A stretch of 39,244 nt of DNA from Streptomyces pseudogriseolus. GTDB lineage: Bacteria > Actinomycetota > Actinomycetes > Streptomycetales > Streptomycetaceae. Position numbers and translations under genes: made by a program. Each line of letters starts with the position of its first letter. Position 1 is the stretch's first letter. Shown here piece after piece: positions 1 to 10,069 of the stretch. The stretch lies in contig MUNG01000003.1 in NCBI GenBank assembly GCA_002154585.1, positions 1 to 39,244 on the forward strand. The letters run 5' to 3'. Under the pieces are notes generated by a model. It worked only from the letters and a program-made list of their open reading frames with translations. It was not told the DNA's origin and did not search any database.

Positions 1-2198
1 CCCGCCGCGGCGGGCCGGACCGGGAGACGTCCACCCGCGTGGTCCGCGAGCACCTGCCCGGGCGGCGCGCGACCCCCGACCACCAGCACGCGCCGCCGCC
101 CGGCGGGGGAGCGGGCCGCTACCAGCTCTCCCGGCCCATCGCCGGATCGCTCGCCGCGCTCACCCCGTACCTCGCCGCCGCCGTGTGCACGCTGGGGATC
201 CTCTACAACGTCCTCAACGGCCGCAGCGTCGACCGGGTCGTGCTGATCACCGGGGGCACCGTGGCGCTCGCGCTCGTGGCGCGCCAGGGCATCATGCTCC
301 TCGACAACATCACGCTCACCCAGGAGCTCGCCCAGGCGGAGAACCACTTCCGCTCCCTGGTGCAGGGATCGAGCGACGTCATCATGATCGCCGCCCCCAG
401 CGGCGTCCTGCGGTACGTCTCCCCGGCCGCCGCCGGGGTGTACGGCCGCCCCGCCGAGGACCTGGTCGGCACCGAACTGGCCTCCCTGATCCACCCCGAG
501 GACCTCGGCCGTGTGGTGCACGAGGTGCGCAGATTCCTCGCCGCCGACCCGGTGGAAGAGCCCACCATGCGCATCGAGTGCCGCTTCCGCTCCGGCGGGG
601 GCGCCGCCCGCTCCTGGGAGGAGGCCGACGGCCAGGGAACCTGGCTCAACGTGGAGTCGACCGTCAACCGGCACCACGGCGGCCTGATCTTCAACAGCCG
701 GGACGTCACCGAGCGGGTCCGGCTCCAGGCCCAGCTCCAGCACAACGCGGAGCACGACCCGCTGACCGACCTGCCCAACCGCGCCCTGTTCACCCGGCGC
801 GTGCAGCAGGCCCTCTCCGGCCGCCGCGCCTCGGACCGGGGCGCCGCCCTGCGCGGCACGGCGGTGCTCTTCATCGACCTCGACGGCTTCAAGGGCGTCA
901 ACGACACCATCGGCCACCAGGCCGGGGACGAACTGCTCGTGCAGGCCGCGCGCCGGCTCCAGGACGCCGTCCGCAAGGGCGACACCGCCTCCCGGCTCGG
1001 CGGCGACGAGTTCGCGGCGCTCATCGTCGGCGACGGCGTACGCGACCGGGACGCGCGCGAGCGGCACATCCTCGAACTGGCCGACCGCCTCAGAACCACG
1101 CTGTCCCAGCCCTACCTCATCGAAGGCAACGATGTCCGGGTCAACGCCTCCATCGGCGTCGCCTTCGCCGAACCGGGCTTCGGCGCGGGCGAGTTGCTGC
1201 GCAACGCCGATCTCGCGATGTACCGGGCGAAGGCGGCGGGCAAGGGCCGGGTCGAGCTGTACAAGCCGCACATGCAGCAGGACGTCGTCCGCAGGGCCGA
1301 GCTGGCCACGCGGCTGCGCGCGGCGCTGCACCACGGCGAGTTCGCCCTGCTGCACCAGCCCGTGGTGTGCCTGGCGGACGGCCGCATCGCCTCCGTGTGC
1401 GCCCAGGCGCGCTGGCGCTCCTCCCAGGGTGTGCTGTTCACGCCCGCGGAGTTCCTGCGCGTCGCCGAGGACAGCGAGAAGACCGCCGAGCTGGGCCGCT
1501 GGGTGCTGGAGGAGGCCGTCGAGCAGGCCGCCGAGCGGCACGCGACGGGGCTGCCGGTGCCGGTGGCCGTACGGCTGAGCGCGCGCCGCCTGCTGGACCG
1601 GTCGCTGCCCCTCGGCTCGGTCGAGGCGCTGCTCACGCGCCACGGTCTGCCGTCCGGCTCGTTGATCGTGGAGCTGGCCGACACCGACCCGCGGGTGTCC
1701 CTCGACGAGCTGGAGCGCCGGCTCGCCGTGCTCAAGCGGCTCGGCGTGCGGATCTCCCTGGACGGCTTCGGCAGCGGACGCGCGGCGATCACGGCCCTCA
1801 GGCGGCTGCCCGTCGACATGCTGAAGCTGGACCGCAGCCTGGTCGACGGGGTGGCGGAGTCCGCGCGCCTGTACAAGATCACCCACGGGCTGCTGCGGAT
1901 CGCCTCCGACCTGGGCCTCCAGACGGTGGCCGACGGCGTGGACCTGCCCGAGCAGGCCGAGGCGCTGCGCGCGATGGGCTGCACGCACGCGCAGGGGCTG
2001 GCGTTCTCCGGGCCGCTCGACGAGTACCGGCTGCGCCGGGCGCTGGCCGCCGGGCGGTACCCGGTGGCGCATGCCCAGGCCGAGCCGGTGCTGGCCGGCG
2101 GGGGCGTATCCCCGGTGTACTCCACAGGGGTGACGGCGGTGCTCAAGAGCGCCACGACACTCCGCTCACATGATGAGACTCCCGTCCCACCCACTTGA
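1..2198 (+). CDS. Membrane PAS-GGDEF-EAL protein, 5' end missing
   Basis: The frame is open to the left edge, so the true start lies upstream; a GTG at 39 is only the first start codon visible. Residues below count from that GTG. Two hydrophobic segments (about 33-53 and 66-86) look like the last helices of a membrane domain. A PAS domain follows (about 102-230), then GGDEF (about 240-405) with an intact GGDEF at 321-325 and an RxxD inhibitory site (RKGD) five residues before it, so cyclase activity with product inhibition is expected. The C-terminal EAL-type domain (about 430-680) is degenerate: the EAL position reads AQARW, the ELTE-like motif is ELAD, the DDFG motif is DGFG, and the late Glu is Asp (VADGVD). 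It is probably not a working phosphodiesterase. From memory, the S. coelicolor gene at this position (SCO5511) is called cdgE; the symbol is left blank. Its stop codon overlaps the ilvB promoter. Confidence 0.93.
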   Translation, partial: RRGGPDRETSTRVVREHLPGRRATPDHQHAPPPGGGAGRYQLSRPIAGSLAALTPYLAAAVCTLGILYNVLNGRSVDRVVLITGGTVALALVARQGIMLLDNITLTQELAQAENHFRSLVQGSSDVIMIAAPSGVLRYVSPAAAGVYGRPAEDLVGTELASLIHPEDLGRVVHEVRRFLAADPVEEPTMRIECRFRSGGGAARSWEEADGQGTWLNVESTVNRHHGGLIFNSRDVTERVRLQAQLQHNAEHDPLTDLPNRALFTRRVQQALSGRRASDRGAALRGTAVLFIDLDGFKGVNDTIGHQAGDELLVQAARRLQDAVRKGDTASRLGGDEFAALIVGDGVRDRDARERHILELADRLRTTLSQPYLIEGNDVRVNASIGVAFAEPGFGAGELLRNADLAMYRAKAAGKGRVELYKPHMQQDVVRRAELATRLRAALHHGEFALLHQPVVCLADGRIASVCAQARWRSSQGVLFTPAEFLRVAEDSEKTAELGRWVLEEAVEQAAERHATGLPVPVAVRLSARRLLDRSLPLGSVEALLTRHGLPSGSLIVELADTDPRVSLDELERRLAVLKRLGVRISLDGFGSGRAAITALRRLPVDMLKLDRSLVDGVAESARLYKITHGLLRIASDLGLQTVADGVDLPEQAEALRAMGCTHAQGLAFSGPLDEYRLRRALAAGRYPVAHAQAEPVLAGGGVSPVYSTGVTAVLKSATTLRSHDETPVPPT

Positions 2199-2224
2199 CA
2201 GTGAGTGCGCGCCGGGGGGAGGGT
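2195..2224 (+). promoter_or_regulatory. Candidate promoter of the ilvB leader
   Basis: A perfect TTGACA -35 element (2195-2200) overlaps the stop codon of the upstream gene. Eighteen bases later GAGGGT (2219-2224) fits the loose Streptomyces TAnnnT -10 pattern at its second and last bases. Transcription would begin at about 2231-2232, the leader-peptide ATG itself, so the leader may be leaderless. The same purine-rich stretch could instead act as a Shine-Dalgarno if transcription starts further upstream. Confidence 0.5.
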
Positions 2225-2231
2225 CAGTGCC

Positions 2232-2273
2232 ATGCGCACCCGAATTCTCGTACTTGGAAAGCGCGTCGGCTGA
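2232..2273 (+). CDS. ilvB leader peptide (13 aa)
   Basis: This short frame encodes MRTRILVLGKRVG. Residues 5-8 are Ile-Leu-Val-Leu, the three branched-chain amino acids whose synthesis starts with the downstream enzyme, and three of these four codons (ATT, GTA, CTT) are rare in this high-GC genome. The stop codon (2271-2273) directly abuts a perfect hairpin, and a U-tailed terminator lies 42 bases further on. This is the layout of a transcription-attenuation leader; attenuation of actinobacterial ilv and leu operons is established in general. Stalling for lack of charged Ile, Leu or Val tRNA would be the regulatory signal. Confidence 0.85.
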   Translation: MRTRILVLGKRVG

Positions 2274-2296
2274 CGCTGAGCGGCGAACGCTCAGCG
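2274..2296 (+). promoter_or_regulatory. Leader hairpin directly after the leader stop codon
   Basis: Perfect 9-bp arms, CGCTGAGCG (2274-2282) and CGCTCAGCG (2288-2296), enclose a 5-base loop. The 5' arm begins at the base after the leader stop, so a ribosome finishing the leader would cover it while one stalled at the Ile-Leu-Val-Leu codons would not. It probably takes part in choosing between terminator and antiterminator. Confidence 0.75.
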
Positions 2297-2315
2297 ACCC
2301 ACCACCCGGCGCGCT

Positions 2316-2349
2316 CCCCTCGCTTGCCTTACGGCACGAGGGGTTTTTT
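2316..2349 (+). terminator. ilvB attenuator (intrinsic terminator)
   Basis: CCCCTCG (2316-2322) pairs with CGAGGGG (2337-2343); inside it TGCC pairs with GGCA around a TTAC loop. Six T residues follow at once (2344-2349). A U-tailed terminator is rare in Streptomyces intergenic DNA, and this one lies between the leader peptide and ilvB. Confidence 0.88.
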
Positions 2350-2423
2350 GTTGCACAGGCACCTGCCGAGCAGCACGCGTAACCCGCACGAACTTCGCAA
2401 AAACCCTCAGCATCGAGAAGAGA

Positions 2424-4280
2424 ATGCCGATGACCGAGCAGGCCACCGGGGCCCATCACCCGCAGCCGAGGCCCCGTTCCGGAGGACAGCAGTCCGCCCC
2501 CGTCGAGCACGTCACGGGCGCGCAGTCCCTCATCCGCTCCCTCGAGGAGGTCGGCGCCGACACGGTATTCGGTATCCCCGGCGGCACGATCCTGCCCGCC
2601 TACGACCCGCTGATGGACTCGACCCGGGTGCGCCACGTCCTGGTCCGGCATGAGCAGGGCGCCGGCCACGCGGCCACGGGGTACGCGCAGGCCACCGGCA
2701 AGGTGGGCGTCTGCATGGCGACCTCGGGACCGGGCGCCACCAACCTGGTCACGCCGATCGCCGACGCGCACATGGACTCCGTCCCGCTGGTGGCCATCAC
2801 CGGTCAGGTCGTCTCCAAGGCGATCGGCACCGACGCCTTCCAGGAGGCGGACATCGTCGGCATCACCATGCCGATCACCAAGCACAGCTTCCTGGTCACC
2901 AAGGCGGAGGACATCCCGCGGGCGATCGCGCAGGCCTTCCACATCGCCTCCACCGGCCGTCCCGGCCCGGTGCTGGTGGACATCCCCAAGGACATCCTCC
3001 AGGCGAAGACCACCTTCTCCTGGCCGCCCGTCATGGACCTGCCCGGCTACCGGCCCGTCACCAAGCCGCACGCCAAGCAGATCCGCGAGGCCGCCAAGCT
3101 GATCACGGCAGCCAGGCGGCCCGTCCTCTACGTCGGCGGCGGCGTCATCAAGGCGGGCGCCACCGCCGAGCTGAAGATGCTCGCCGAGCTCACCGGAGCG
3201 CCCGTCACCACCACCCTGATGGCGCTCGGCGCGTTCCCCGACGGCCACCCGCTGCACGTGGGAATGCCGGGCATGCACGGTTCGGTCACCGCCGTCACCG
3301 CGCTGCAGAAGGCCGACCTGATCGTCGCCCTCGGAGCCCGCTTCGACGACCGCGTCACCGGCAAGCTGGACAGCTTCGCCCCGTACGCCAAGATCGTCCA
3401 CGCCGACATCGACCCGGCGGAGATCGGCAAGAACCGCGCCGCCGACGTGCCGATCGTCGGTGACGCCCGCGAGGTCCTCGCCGACCTCATCCAGGCCGTC
3501 CAGAAGGAGCACGCCGAGGGCCACCGCGGCGACTACTCCGCCTGGTGGAACGATCTGAACCGCTGGCGCGACACCTACCCGCTGGGCTACGACCTGCCGG
3601 CGGACGGCTCCCTCTCCCCGCAGCAGGTCATCGAGCGCATCGGACAGCTGGCCCCCGAGGGCACCGTCTTCGCGGCGGGCGTCGGCCAGCACCAGATGTG
3701 GGCCGCGCACTTCATCCAGTACGACAAGCCCGCCACCTGGCTGAACTCCGGCGGCGCCGGGACCATGGGCTACGCGGTGCCCGCCGCCATGGGCGCCAAG
3801 GCGGGCGTGCCCGACCGCACGGTGTGGGCGATCGACGGCGACGGCTGCTTCCAGATGACCAATCAGGAGCTCACCACCTGCGCCCTGAACAACATCCCGA
3901 TCAAGGTCGCCGTCATCAACAACGGCGCGCTCGGGATGGTCCGCCAGTGGCAGACCCTCTTCTACAACCAGCGGTACTCCAACACGGTCCTGCACTCCGG
4001 CCCCGACGACGTCAATCCGGAGGCGAGGGGCACCCGCGTCCCCGACTTCGTGAAGCTGGCCGAGGCGATGGGCTGCTACGCGATCCGCTGCGAGGACCCC
4101 GCCGACCTCGACAAGGTCATCGAGGAGGCCAACTCGGTCAACGACCGCCCGGTCCTGGTGGACTTCATCGTCCACGAGGATGCGATGGTCTGGCCGATGG
4201 TCGCCGCCGGCACCTCCAACGACGAGATCATGGCCGCCCGGGACGTGCGCCCCGACTTCGGCGACAACGAAGACGACTGA
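2424..4280 (+). CDS. ilvB: Acetolactate synthase large (catalytic) subunit
   Basis: Acetohydroxyacid synthase condenses two pyruvates, or pyruvate and 2-oxobutyrate, in the first common step of Val/Leu and Ile synthesis in the cytoplasm. The 618-residue protein has the usual three-domain layout: an N-terminal ThDP pyrimidine-binding domain with the catalytic Glu in [13 protein letters not shown] (E77), a central FAD-associated domain, and a C-terminal ThDP-pyrophosphate domain with the GDG...NN motif starting at 472. The chosen ATG at 2424 follows GAGAAGAGA; an ATG two codons later is also possible. Upstream lies the leader and attenuator, downstream ilvN after 21 bases, so the subunits are co-transcribed. 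The length is normal and no key residue is missing. Confidence 0.97.
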   Translation: MPMTEQATGAHHPQPRPRSGGQQSAPVEHVTGAQSLIRSLEEVGADTVFGIPGGTILPAYDPLMDSTRVRHVLVRHEQGAGHAATGYAQATGKVGVCMATSGPGATNLVTPIADAHMDSVPLVAITGQVVSKAIGTDAFQEADIVGITMPITKHSFLVTKAEDIPRAIAQAFHIASTGRPGPVLVDIPKDILQAKTTFSWPPVMDLPGYRPVTKPHAKQIREAAKLITAARRPVLYVGGGVIKAGATAELKMLAELTGAPVTTTLMALGAFPDGHPLHVGMPGMHGSVTAVTALQKADLIVALGARFDDRVTGKLDSFAPYAKIVHADIDPAEIGKNRAADVPIVGDAREVLADLIQAVQKEHAEGHRGDYSAWWNDLNRWRDTYPLGYDLPADGSLSPQQVIERIGQLAPEGTVFAAGVGQHQMWAAHFIQYDKPATWLNSGGAGTMGYAVPAAMGAKAGVPDRTVWAIDGDGCFQMTNQELTTCALNNIPIKVAVINNGALGMVRQWQTLFYNQRYSNTVLHSGPDDVNPEARGTRVPDFVKLAEAMGCYAIRCEDPADLDKVIEEANSVNDRPVLVDFIVHEDAMVWPMVAAGTSNDEIMAARDVRPDFGDNEDD

Positions 4281-4301
4281 GCGAGAGAGACCGAAGAGAT
4301 C

Positions 4302-4826
4302 ATGTCCAAGCACACGCTCTCCGTCCTGGTGGAGAACACCCCCGGCATCCTGGCCCGGATCGCCGCCCTGTTCTCCCGCCGCGGCTTCAACATCGACTCG
4401 CTCGCCGTCGGCGTCACCGAGCACCCCGACATCTCCCGCATCACCATCGTGGTGAGCGTCGACGAGTTCCCGCTCGAGCAGGTCACCAAGCAGCTCAACA
4501 AGCTCGTCAACGTGCTGAAGATCGTCGAGCTCGAACCCGGGCAGGCGGTCCAGCGCGAACTCGTCCTGGTGAAGGTGCGCGCCGACAACGAGACGCGCTC
4601 CCAGATCGTCGAGATCGTCCAGCTGTTCCGCGCCAAGACCGTGGACGTCTCCCCGGAGGCGGTGACCGTCGAGGCCACCGGAAGCAGCGACAAGCTGTCC
4701 GCCATGCTCAAGATGCTGGAGCCGTTCGGCATCAAGGAGCTGGTCCAGTCCGGCACCATCGCGATCGGACGCGGTGCCCGTTCGATCACGGACCGGTCGC
4801 TGCGCGCCCTGGACCGGTCGGCTTAA
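4302..4826 (+). CDS. ilvN: Acetolactate synthase small (regulatory) subunit
   Basis: The 174-residue protein starts with an ACT domain (about residues 3-77; LSVLVENTPGILARIAALFS is the typical opening, with the valine-binding region near GFNIDSLAVG) and ends with the C-terminal domain of AHAS small subunits (about 80-158). It activates the catalytic subunit and gives it feedback inhibition by valine. It lies 21 bases behind ilvB and is clearly its partner. The name ilvH is used for the same family in some annotations. Confidence 0.96.
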   Translation: MSKHTLSVLVENTPGILARIAALFSRRGFNIDSLAVGVTEHPDISRITIVVSVDEFPLEQVTKQLNKLVNVLKIVELEPGQAVQRELVLVKVRADNETRSQIVEIVQLFRAKTVDVSPEAVTVEATGSSDKLSAMLKMLEPFGIKELVQSGTIAIGRGARSITDRSLRALDRSA

Positions 4827-5942
<1,116 letters not shown>

Positions 5943-5957
5943 GCACGGCCGTCCTGA

Positions 5958-5982
5958 GGGCCGGGGCACCGCGCCCCGGCCC
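5958..5982 (+). terminator. Terminator after ilvC
   Basis: Perfect 10-bp arms GGGCCGGGGC (5958-5967) and GCCCCGGCCC (5973-5982) with a 5-base loop. There is no real T run, as is usual for Streptomyces terminators. It lies 15 bases after the ilvC stop. Confidence 0.75.
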
Positions 5983-6026
5983 TTCGGGCGAACCAGGGGT
6001 AACGTCGGTGGTACGGCGTTGTCCAT

Positions 6027-6182
6027 CCCGTCCGCCACGGACGGGTGATCCTTCCGAAGCGGCGTAAGACGACGCCCTCGGCGCCACTACACTGCTGCAC
6101 TACATACGCGTCAGGCCCACAGCGTCGTGCGTCTTCCACGCGGCTAGCACTTCTTCACCGCCTGCGGCCGTCGGGACGGCCG
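6027..6182 (+). other. serA upstream region with two hairpins
   Basis: The 267-base gap between ilvC and serA holds two perfect inverted repeats after the ilvC terminator: CCCGTCCG/CGGACGGG (6027-6034 and 6038-6045) and CGGCCGT/ACGGCCG (6165-6171 and 6176-6182). A -10-like TACACT lies at 6088-6093 without a convincing -35. I see no leader peptide and no known riboswitch. Confidence 0.35.
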
Positions 6183-6209
6183 TCCGCATTGGGACTTGTG
6201 AGGACTCAC

Positions 6210-7799
6210 GTGAGCTCGAAACCCGTCGTACTCATCGCTGAAGAGCTGTCGCCCGCCACCGTCGACGCACTCGGCCCGGACTTCGAGATCCGGCACTGCA
6301 ACGGCGCGGACCGCGCCGAACTGCTCCCCGCCATCGCGGACGTCGACGCGATCCTGATCCGCTCCGCCACCAAGGTGGACGCCGAGGCGATCGCCGCGGC
6401 GAACAAACTGAAGGTCGTCGCACGAGCCGGCGTCGGCCTCGACAACGTCGACGTCTCCGCCGCCACCAAGGCCGGCGTGATGGTCGTCAACGCCCCCACC
6501 TCCAACATCGTCACCGCCGCCGAGCTCGCCTGCGGTCTGATCCTCGCCACCGCGCGCAACATCCCCCAGGCCAACGCCGCGCTGAAGAACGGCGAGTGGA
6601 AGCGGAGCAAGTACACGGGCGTCGAGCTCGCCGAGAAGACCCTCGGTGTCGTGGGTCTGGGGCGGATCGGCGCCCTCGTCGCGCAGCGCATGTCCGCCTT
6701 CGGCATGAAGGTCGTCGCCTACGACCCCTACGTACAGCCCGCGCGGGCCGCGCAGATGGGCGTCAAGGTGCTGTCGCTGGACGAGCTGCTCGAGGTCTCC
6801 GACTTCATCACCGTCCACCTGCCGAAGACCCCCGAGACGCTGGGCCTGATCGGCGACGAGGCGCTGCGCAAGGTCAAGCCGACCGTGCGCGTCATCAACG
6901 CCGCGCGCGGCGGCATCGTCGACGAGGAGGCGCTGTACTCGGCGCTCAAGGAGGGCCGCGTCGCCGGCGCCGGCCTCGACGTGTACGCCAAGGAGCCGTG
7001 CACCGACTCCCCGCTCTTCGAGTTCGACCAGGTCGTCTGCACCCCGCATCTCGGCGCCTCCACCGACGAGGCCCAGGAGAAGGCCGGCATCGCCGTCGCC
7101 CGCTCGGTGCGCCTCGCCCTCGCCGGTGAGCTCGTCCCCGACGCGGTGAACGTCCAGGGCGGTGTCATCGCCGAGGACGTCAAGCCGGGCCTGCCGCTCG
7201 CCGAGCGCCTCGGCCGCATCTTCACCGCCCTCGCGGGTGAGGTCGCGGTCCGCCTCGACGTCGAGGTGTACGGCGAGATCACCCAGCACGACGTGAAGGT
7301 GCTGGAGCTGTCCGCGCTCAAGGGCGTCTTCGAGGACGTCGTCGACGAGACCGTCTCCTACGTCAACGCCCCGCTCTTCGCCCAGGAGCGCGGTGTCGAG
7401 GTGCGGCTGACCACCAGCTCGGAGTCGGCCGACCACCGCAACGTCGTCACGGTGCGCGGCACCCTCGCGGACGGCGAGGAGATCTCGGTCTCCGGCACGC
7501 TGGCCGGCCCCAAGCACGTCCAGAAGATCGTCGCGGTCGGCGAGTACGACGTCGATCTCGCGCTCGCCGACCACATGGTCGTCCTGCGCTACGAGGACCG
7601 CCCCGGTGTCGTCGGCACCGTCGGCCGCATCCTCGGCGAGGCGGGCATCAACATCGCCGGCATGCAGGTCGCCCGTGCGACGGTCGGCGGCGAGGCGCTC
7701 GCCGTGCTGACCGTCGACGACACGGTCGCCGCCTCCGTGCTGGGCGAGCTGGCCGCGGAGATCGGCGCCACCTCGGCCCGCTCCGTGAACCTCGTCTGA
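6210..7799 (+). CDS. serA: D-3-phosphoglycerate dehydrogenase, long form with ASB and ACT domains
   Basis: It oxidises 3-phosphoglycerate to 3-phosphohydroxypyruvate, the committed step of serine synthesis. The GTG at 6210 gives 529 residues starting SSKPVVLIAEEL, the expected length for actinobacterial SerA, with GAGGA just upstream; earlier in-frame starts would add a non-conserved extension. The NAD-binding motif GLGRIG is near 149-154 and the catalytic triad is R233 (AARGG), E262 (AKEP) and H280 (CTPHLGAS). An allosteric substrate-binding domain follows, then a C-terminal ACT domain (about 455-529, YEDRPGVVGTVGRILGEAGI) expected to bind serine. The gene ends 32 bases from the convergent efflux gene with no visible hairpin between them. 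Confidence 0.97.
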   Translation: MSSKPVVLIAEELSPATVDALGPDFEIRHCNGADRAELLPAIADVDAILIRSATKVDAEAIAAANKLKVVARAGVGLDNVDVSAATKAGVMVVNAPTSNIVTAAELACGLILATARNIPQANAALKNGEWKRSKYTGVELAEKTLGVVGLGRIGALVAQRMSAFGMKVVAYDPYVQPARAAQMGVKVLSLDELLEVSDFITVHLPKTPETLGLIGDEALRKVKPTVRVINAARGGIVDEEALYSALKEGRVAGAGLDVYAKEPCTDSPLFEFDQVVCTPHLGASTDEAQEKAGIAVARSVRLALAGELVPDAVNVQGGVIAEDVKPGLPLAERLGRIFTALAGEVAVRLDVEVYGEITQHDVKVLELSALKGVFEDVVDETVSYVNAPLFAQERGVEVRLTTSSESADHRNVVTVRGTLADGEEISVSGTLAGPKHVQKIVAVGEYDVDLALADHMVVLRYEDRPGVVGTVGRILGEAGINIAGMQVARATVGGEALAVLTVDDTVAASVLGELAAEIGATSARSVNLV

Positions 7800-7831
7800 C
7801 CCCACCCTTCGTCACCCACCATTCGTCGGGC

Positions 7832-9373
7832 TCACGCGCCGGACGGGCTGAGTTCCTCGGCCTGTCCGGCGTTCTCCGTCTCCGGACGCACCCGGATGTG
7901 CCGCAGGCCGGCCACCGCGACGCCCGCCGCGACGAGGAGCAGCAGCGCCCCGGCGATCGCGGCGCCCCGCATCCCGTCGGTGAACGCCGCGCGCGCCGCC
8001 GCGGCCAGGGCGTCCCCCGCGCGCCCCGGCAGCTCGGCGGCGACGGCGAGCGCACCGCCGAGGGTCTCCCGCGCCGGTTCGGGCGCCGTGTCCGGCATCG
8101 CGTGCCGGTAGACGGCCGTGCCGATCGACCCGAGGGCGGCCATGCCCAGGGCTCCGCCGAACTCTGTGCCGGTCTCCAGCAGCGAGGACGCCGAGCCCGC
8201 CCGGTCCACCGGGGCCGAGCTGAGCGCCAGGTCGGTGAGCAGGGACATCACGACGACGATGCCCGCGGCCATCACCCCGCACGCCGCCAGTACCAGCCAC
8301 AGGGAGTCCGTGCCGGCCAGGGCGAGCAGCCCGTAACCGCAGGCGGAGATCACGAACCCGGCGGTGACGACGTGCGCGCGCTCCATGCCCCGCTGGACGA
8401 GCTGGGCGGCGACCGGGGCGGCGGCGCCGATGAGCACCGACGGCAGCAGGCTCCACAGCGCGGCCTCCAGCGCGCTCTTGCCGAGCACCGACTGGAGGTA
8501 CTGGGTGGTGAAGAGGGCCGAGCCCATCATCCCGAAGGCCGACAGGGTGTTGAGGGTGAGCGCGGGGGTGAAGCCGTGCCCGCGGAAGAGGGCGGGGGAG
8601 ATCATCGGTGAGGCCGTGGTGCGCTGGCGGTGCACGAACAGCGCGGCGAACAGCAGGCCGACGGTGATCGAGACGACGTACCGGACGTTCCAGCCCTCCG
8701 AGGGCAGCTCCTTGAGGCCGTAGACCACGGGCAGCACGGCCGCCATCGACAGCGGGACGCTCGGCAGGTCGAAGCGTCCCGGGGAGGGGTTCCTGGACTC
8801 CGGCAGCAGCAGCGGGCCGAGGACGAGGAGCAGCACCATCGCGGGCAGGTTGACCAGGAAGACCGAGCCCCACCAGAAGTGCTCCACGAGGAGCCCGCTC
8901 ATCACGGAGCCGAGCGCGATGCCGCCCGTCATCACCCCGGACCACAGCCCGATGGCCTGCGCCCGCTGGCGGGGGTCGCTGAACATCGTGCGGACCAGCG
9001 CCATCGTCGACGGCATCAGGGTGGCGCCGCCGATGCCGAGGACCGCGCGGGCCGCGATCAGCGTCTCGGCGGACTGCGCGTAGGCCGCGAGCAGGGAGGC
9101 CGCGCCGAAGGCGGCCGCGCCGCACAGCAGCAGCCGGCGGCGGCCGATGCGGTCGCCGAGCGCGCCCATGGTCATCAGCAGACCGGCCAGCACGAAGCCG
9201 TAGATGTCGAAGATCCACAGCTGCTGGGTGCCGGTCGGCTCCAGGTCGGCGCTGATCTCGGGGACAGCGAAGTAGAGGACGGAGACGTCCATCGAGACCA
9301 GCAGCAGCGGAAGCATCAGCACGACGAGCGCGGTCCATTCACGGCGGCCGGCGCGGGGCGGGTTCGTTGTCAT
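7832..9373 (-). CDS. DHA2-family MFS multidrug efflux transporter (14 TM)
   Basis: The 513-residue protein is hydrophobic throughout, with the alternating loops of the 14-helix DHA2 drug:proton antiporters (QacA/SmvA group). The motif A loop between helices 2 and 3 reads GALGDRIGRRR; the antiporter motif C region is near GSVMSGLLVEHF. The ATG at 9373 (MTTNPPRAGRREWTALVVLM) places the first helix shortly after the start; another ATG 18 bases upstream would fall next to the operator. It is divergent from a TetR-family gene with a strong dyad between them, the usual layout of a repressor-controlled pump for lipophilic or cationic drugs. The substrate cannot be read from the sequence. Confidence 0.93.
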   Translation of the reverse strand: MTTNPPRAGRREWTALVVLMLPLLLVSMDVSVLYFAVPEISADLEPTGTQQLWIFDIYGFVLAGLLMTMGALGDRIGRRRLLLCGAAAFGAASLLAAYAQSAETLIAARAVLGIGGATLMPSTMALVRTMFSDPRQRAQAIGLWSGVMTGGIALGSVMSGLLVEHFWWGSVFLVNLPAMVLLLVLGPLLLPESRNPSPGRFDLPSVPLSMAAVLPVVYGLKELPSEGWNVRYVVSITVGLLFAALFVHRQRTTASPMISPALFRGHGFTPALTLNTLSAFGMMGSALFTTQYLQSVLGKSALEAALWSLLPSVLIGAAAPVAAQLVQRGMERAHVVTAGFVISACGYGLLALAGTDSLWLVLAACGVMAAGIVVVMSLLTDLALSSAPVDRAGSASSLLETGTEFGGALGMAALGSIGTAVYRHAMPDTAPEPARETLGGALAVAAELPGRAGDALAAAARAAFTDGMRGAAIAGALLLLVAAGVAVAGLRHIRVRPETENAGQAEELSPSGA

Positions 9374-9391
9374 GCCGGTGACTGTACGCAC

Positions 9392-9426
9392 GTCTTATAC
9401 GAGTGTCTAGAACAAGCGTATAAGAC
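9392..9426. promoter_or_regulatory. Probable TetR operator between the repressor and pump genes
   Basis: Ten-base arms GTCTTATACG (9392-9401) and CGTATAAGAC (9417-9426) are perfect inverse complements around a 15-base core that itself contains a near-dyad centred on TCTAGA (9406-9411). It sits in the 84-base gap between the divergent starts, and its TATAC/GTATA parts would coincide with -10 elements for both directions, so a bound repressor would block both genes. Confidence 0.85.
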
Positions 9427-9457
9427 AGCTGTATGGAGGGATGGGTAAGGTGACGCC

Positions 9458-10069
9458 ATGGGACACCGTGAGGATCTGCTGGAGGGCGCGAAGCGCTGCC
9501 TGCTCGCCAAGGGGTTCGTGCGCACCACGGCGCGGGACATCGTCAAGGAGTCGGGGACCAACCTGGCGTCCATCGGCTACCACTACGGGTCGAAGGACGC
9601 GCTGCTCGCGCAGGCCTACATCTCCCTGGTCGAGGGGATGGGCGACGCCTTCGAGGGCGACGGGACCGTGGACGAGACCGTGCCCGGTTCCCTGGAGCGG
9701 TTCGAGCGGGTGTGGTCGAACATCATCAGCACCATGAAGGAGCCCGGCTCGGTATGGCGGCTCAGCATGGAGGTGCTCGCCTTCGGCGACCGGCTGCCCG
9801 AGGTACGCGCCCATCTGTCCGTTGCCCAGCGCGAGGCCGGACGCGGTCTTGTCCCGCTGCTGATGGGCGGCCGGGAGGAGGACGTGTCCGACGCCACCGC
9901 CGACACCCTCGGCTCGTTCTACGTCACCCTGATGACCGGCCTCATCGCCCAGTGGACCTTCGACCCGGTCGGCGCTCCCGACGCCGGACGGCTCACCGTC
10001 GGTCTGCGCCAGGTGGTGGAGGCTGCCACGTCTGCTGAGCAGGGCGCGTCTACAGACGGTGCGCCTTGA
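9458..10069 (+). CDS. TetR-family transcriptional repressor
   Basis: The 203-residue protein begins with a TetR_N helix-turn-helix (about residues 3-50: [33 protein letters not shown]), followed by an all-helical ligand-binding domain without recognisable specificity. The ATG at 9458 follows AAGGTGA. It faces away from the MFS pump and is expected to bind the palindrome between them, releasing it when a pump substrate binds. Its 3' end overlaps the convergent PucR-type gene by 20 bases. Confidence 0.93.
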   Translation: MGHREDLLEGAKRCLLAKGFVRTTARDIVKESGTNLASIGYHYGSKDALLAQAYISLVEGMGDAFEGDGTVDETVPGSLERFERVWSNIISTMKEPGSVWRLSMEVLAFGDRLPEVRAHLSVAQREAGRGLVPLLMGGREEDVSDATADTLGSFYVTLMTGLIAQWTFDPVGAPDAGRLTVGLRQVVEAATSAEQGASTDGAP

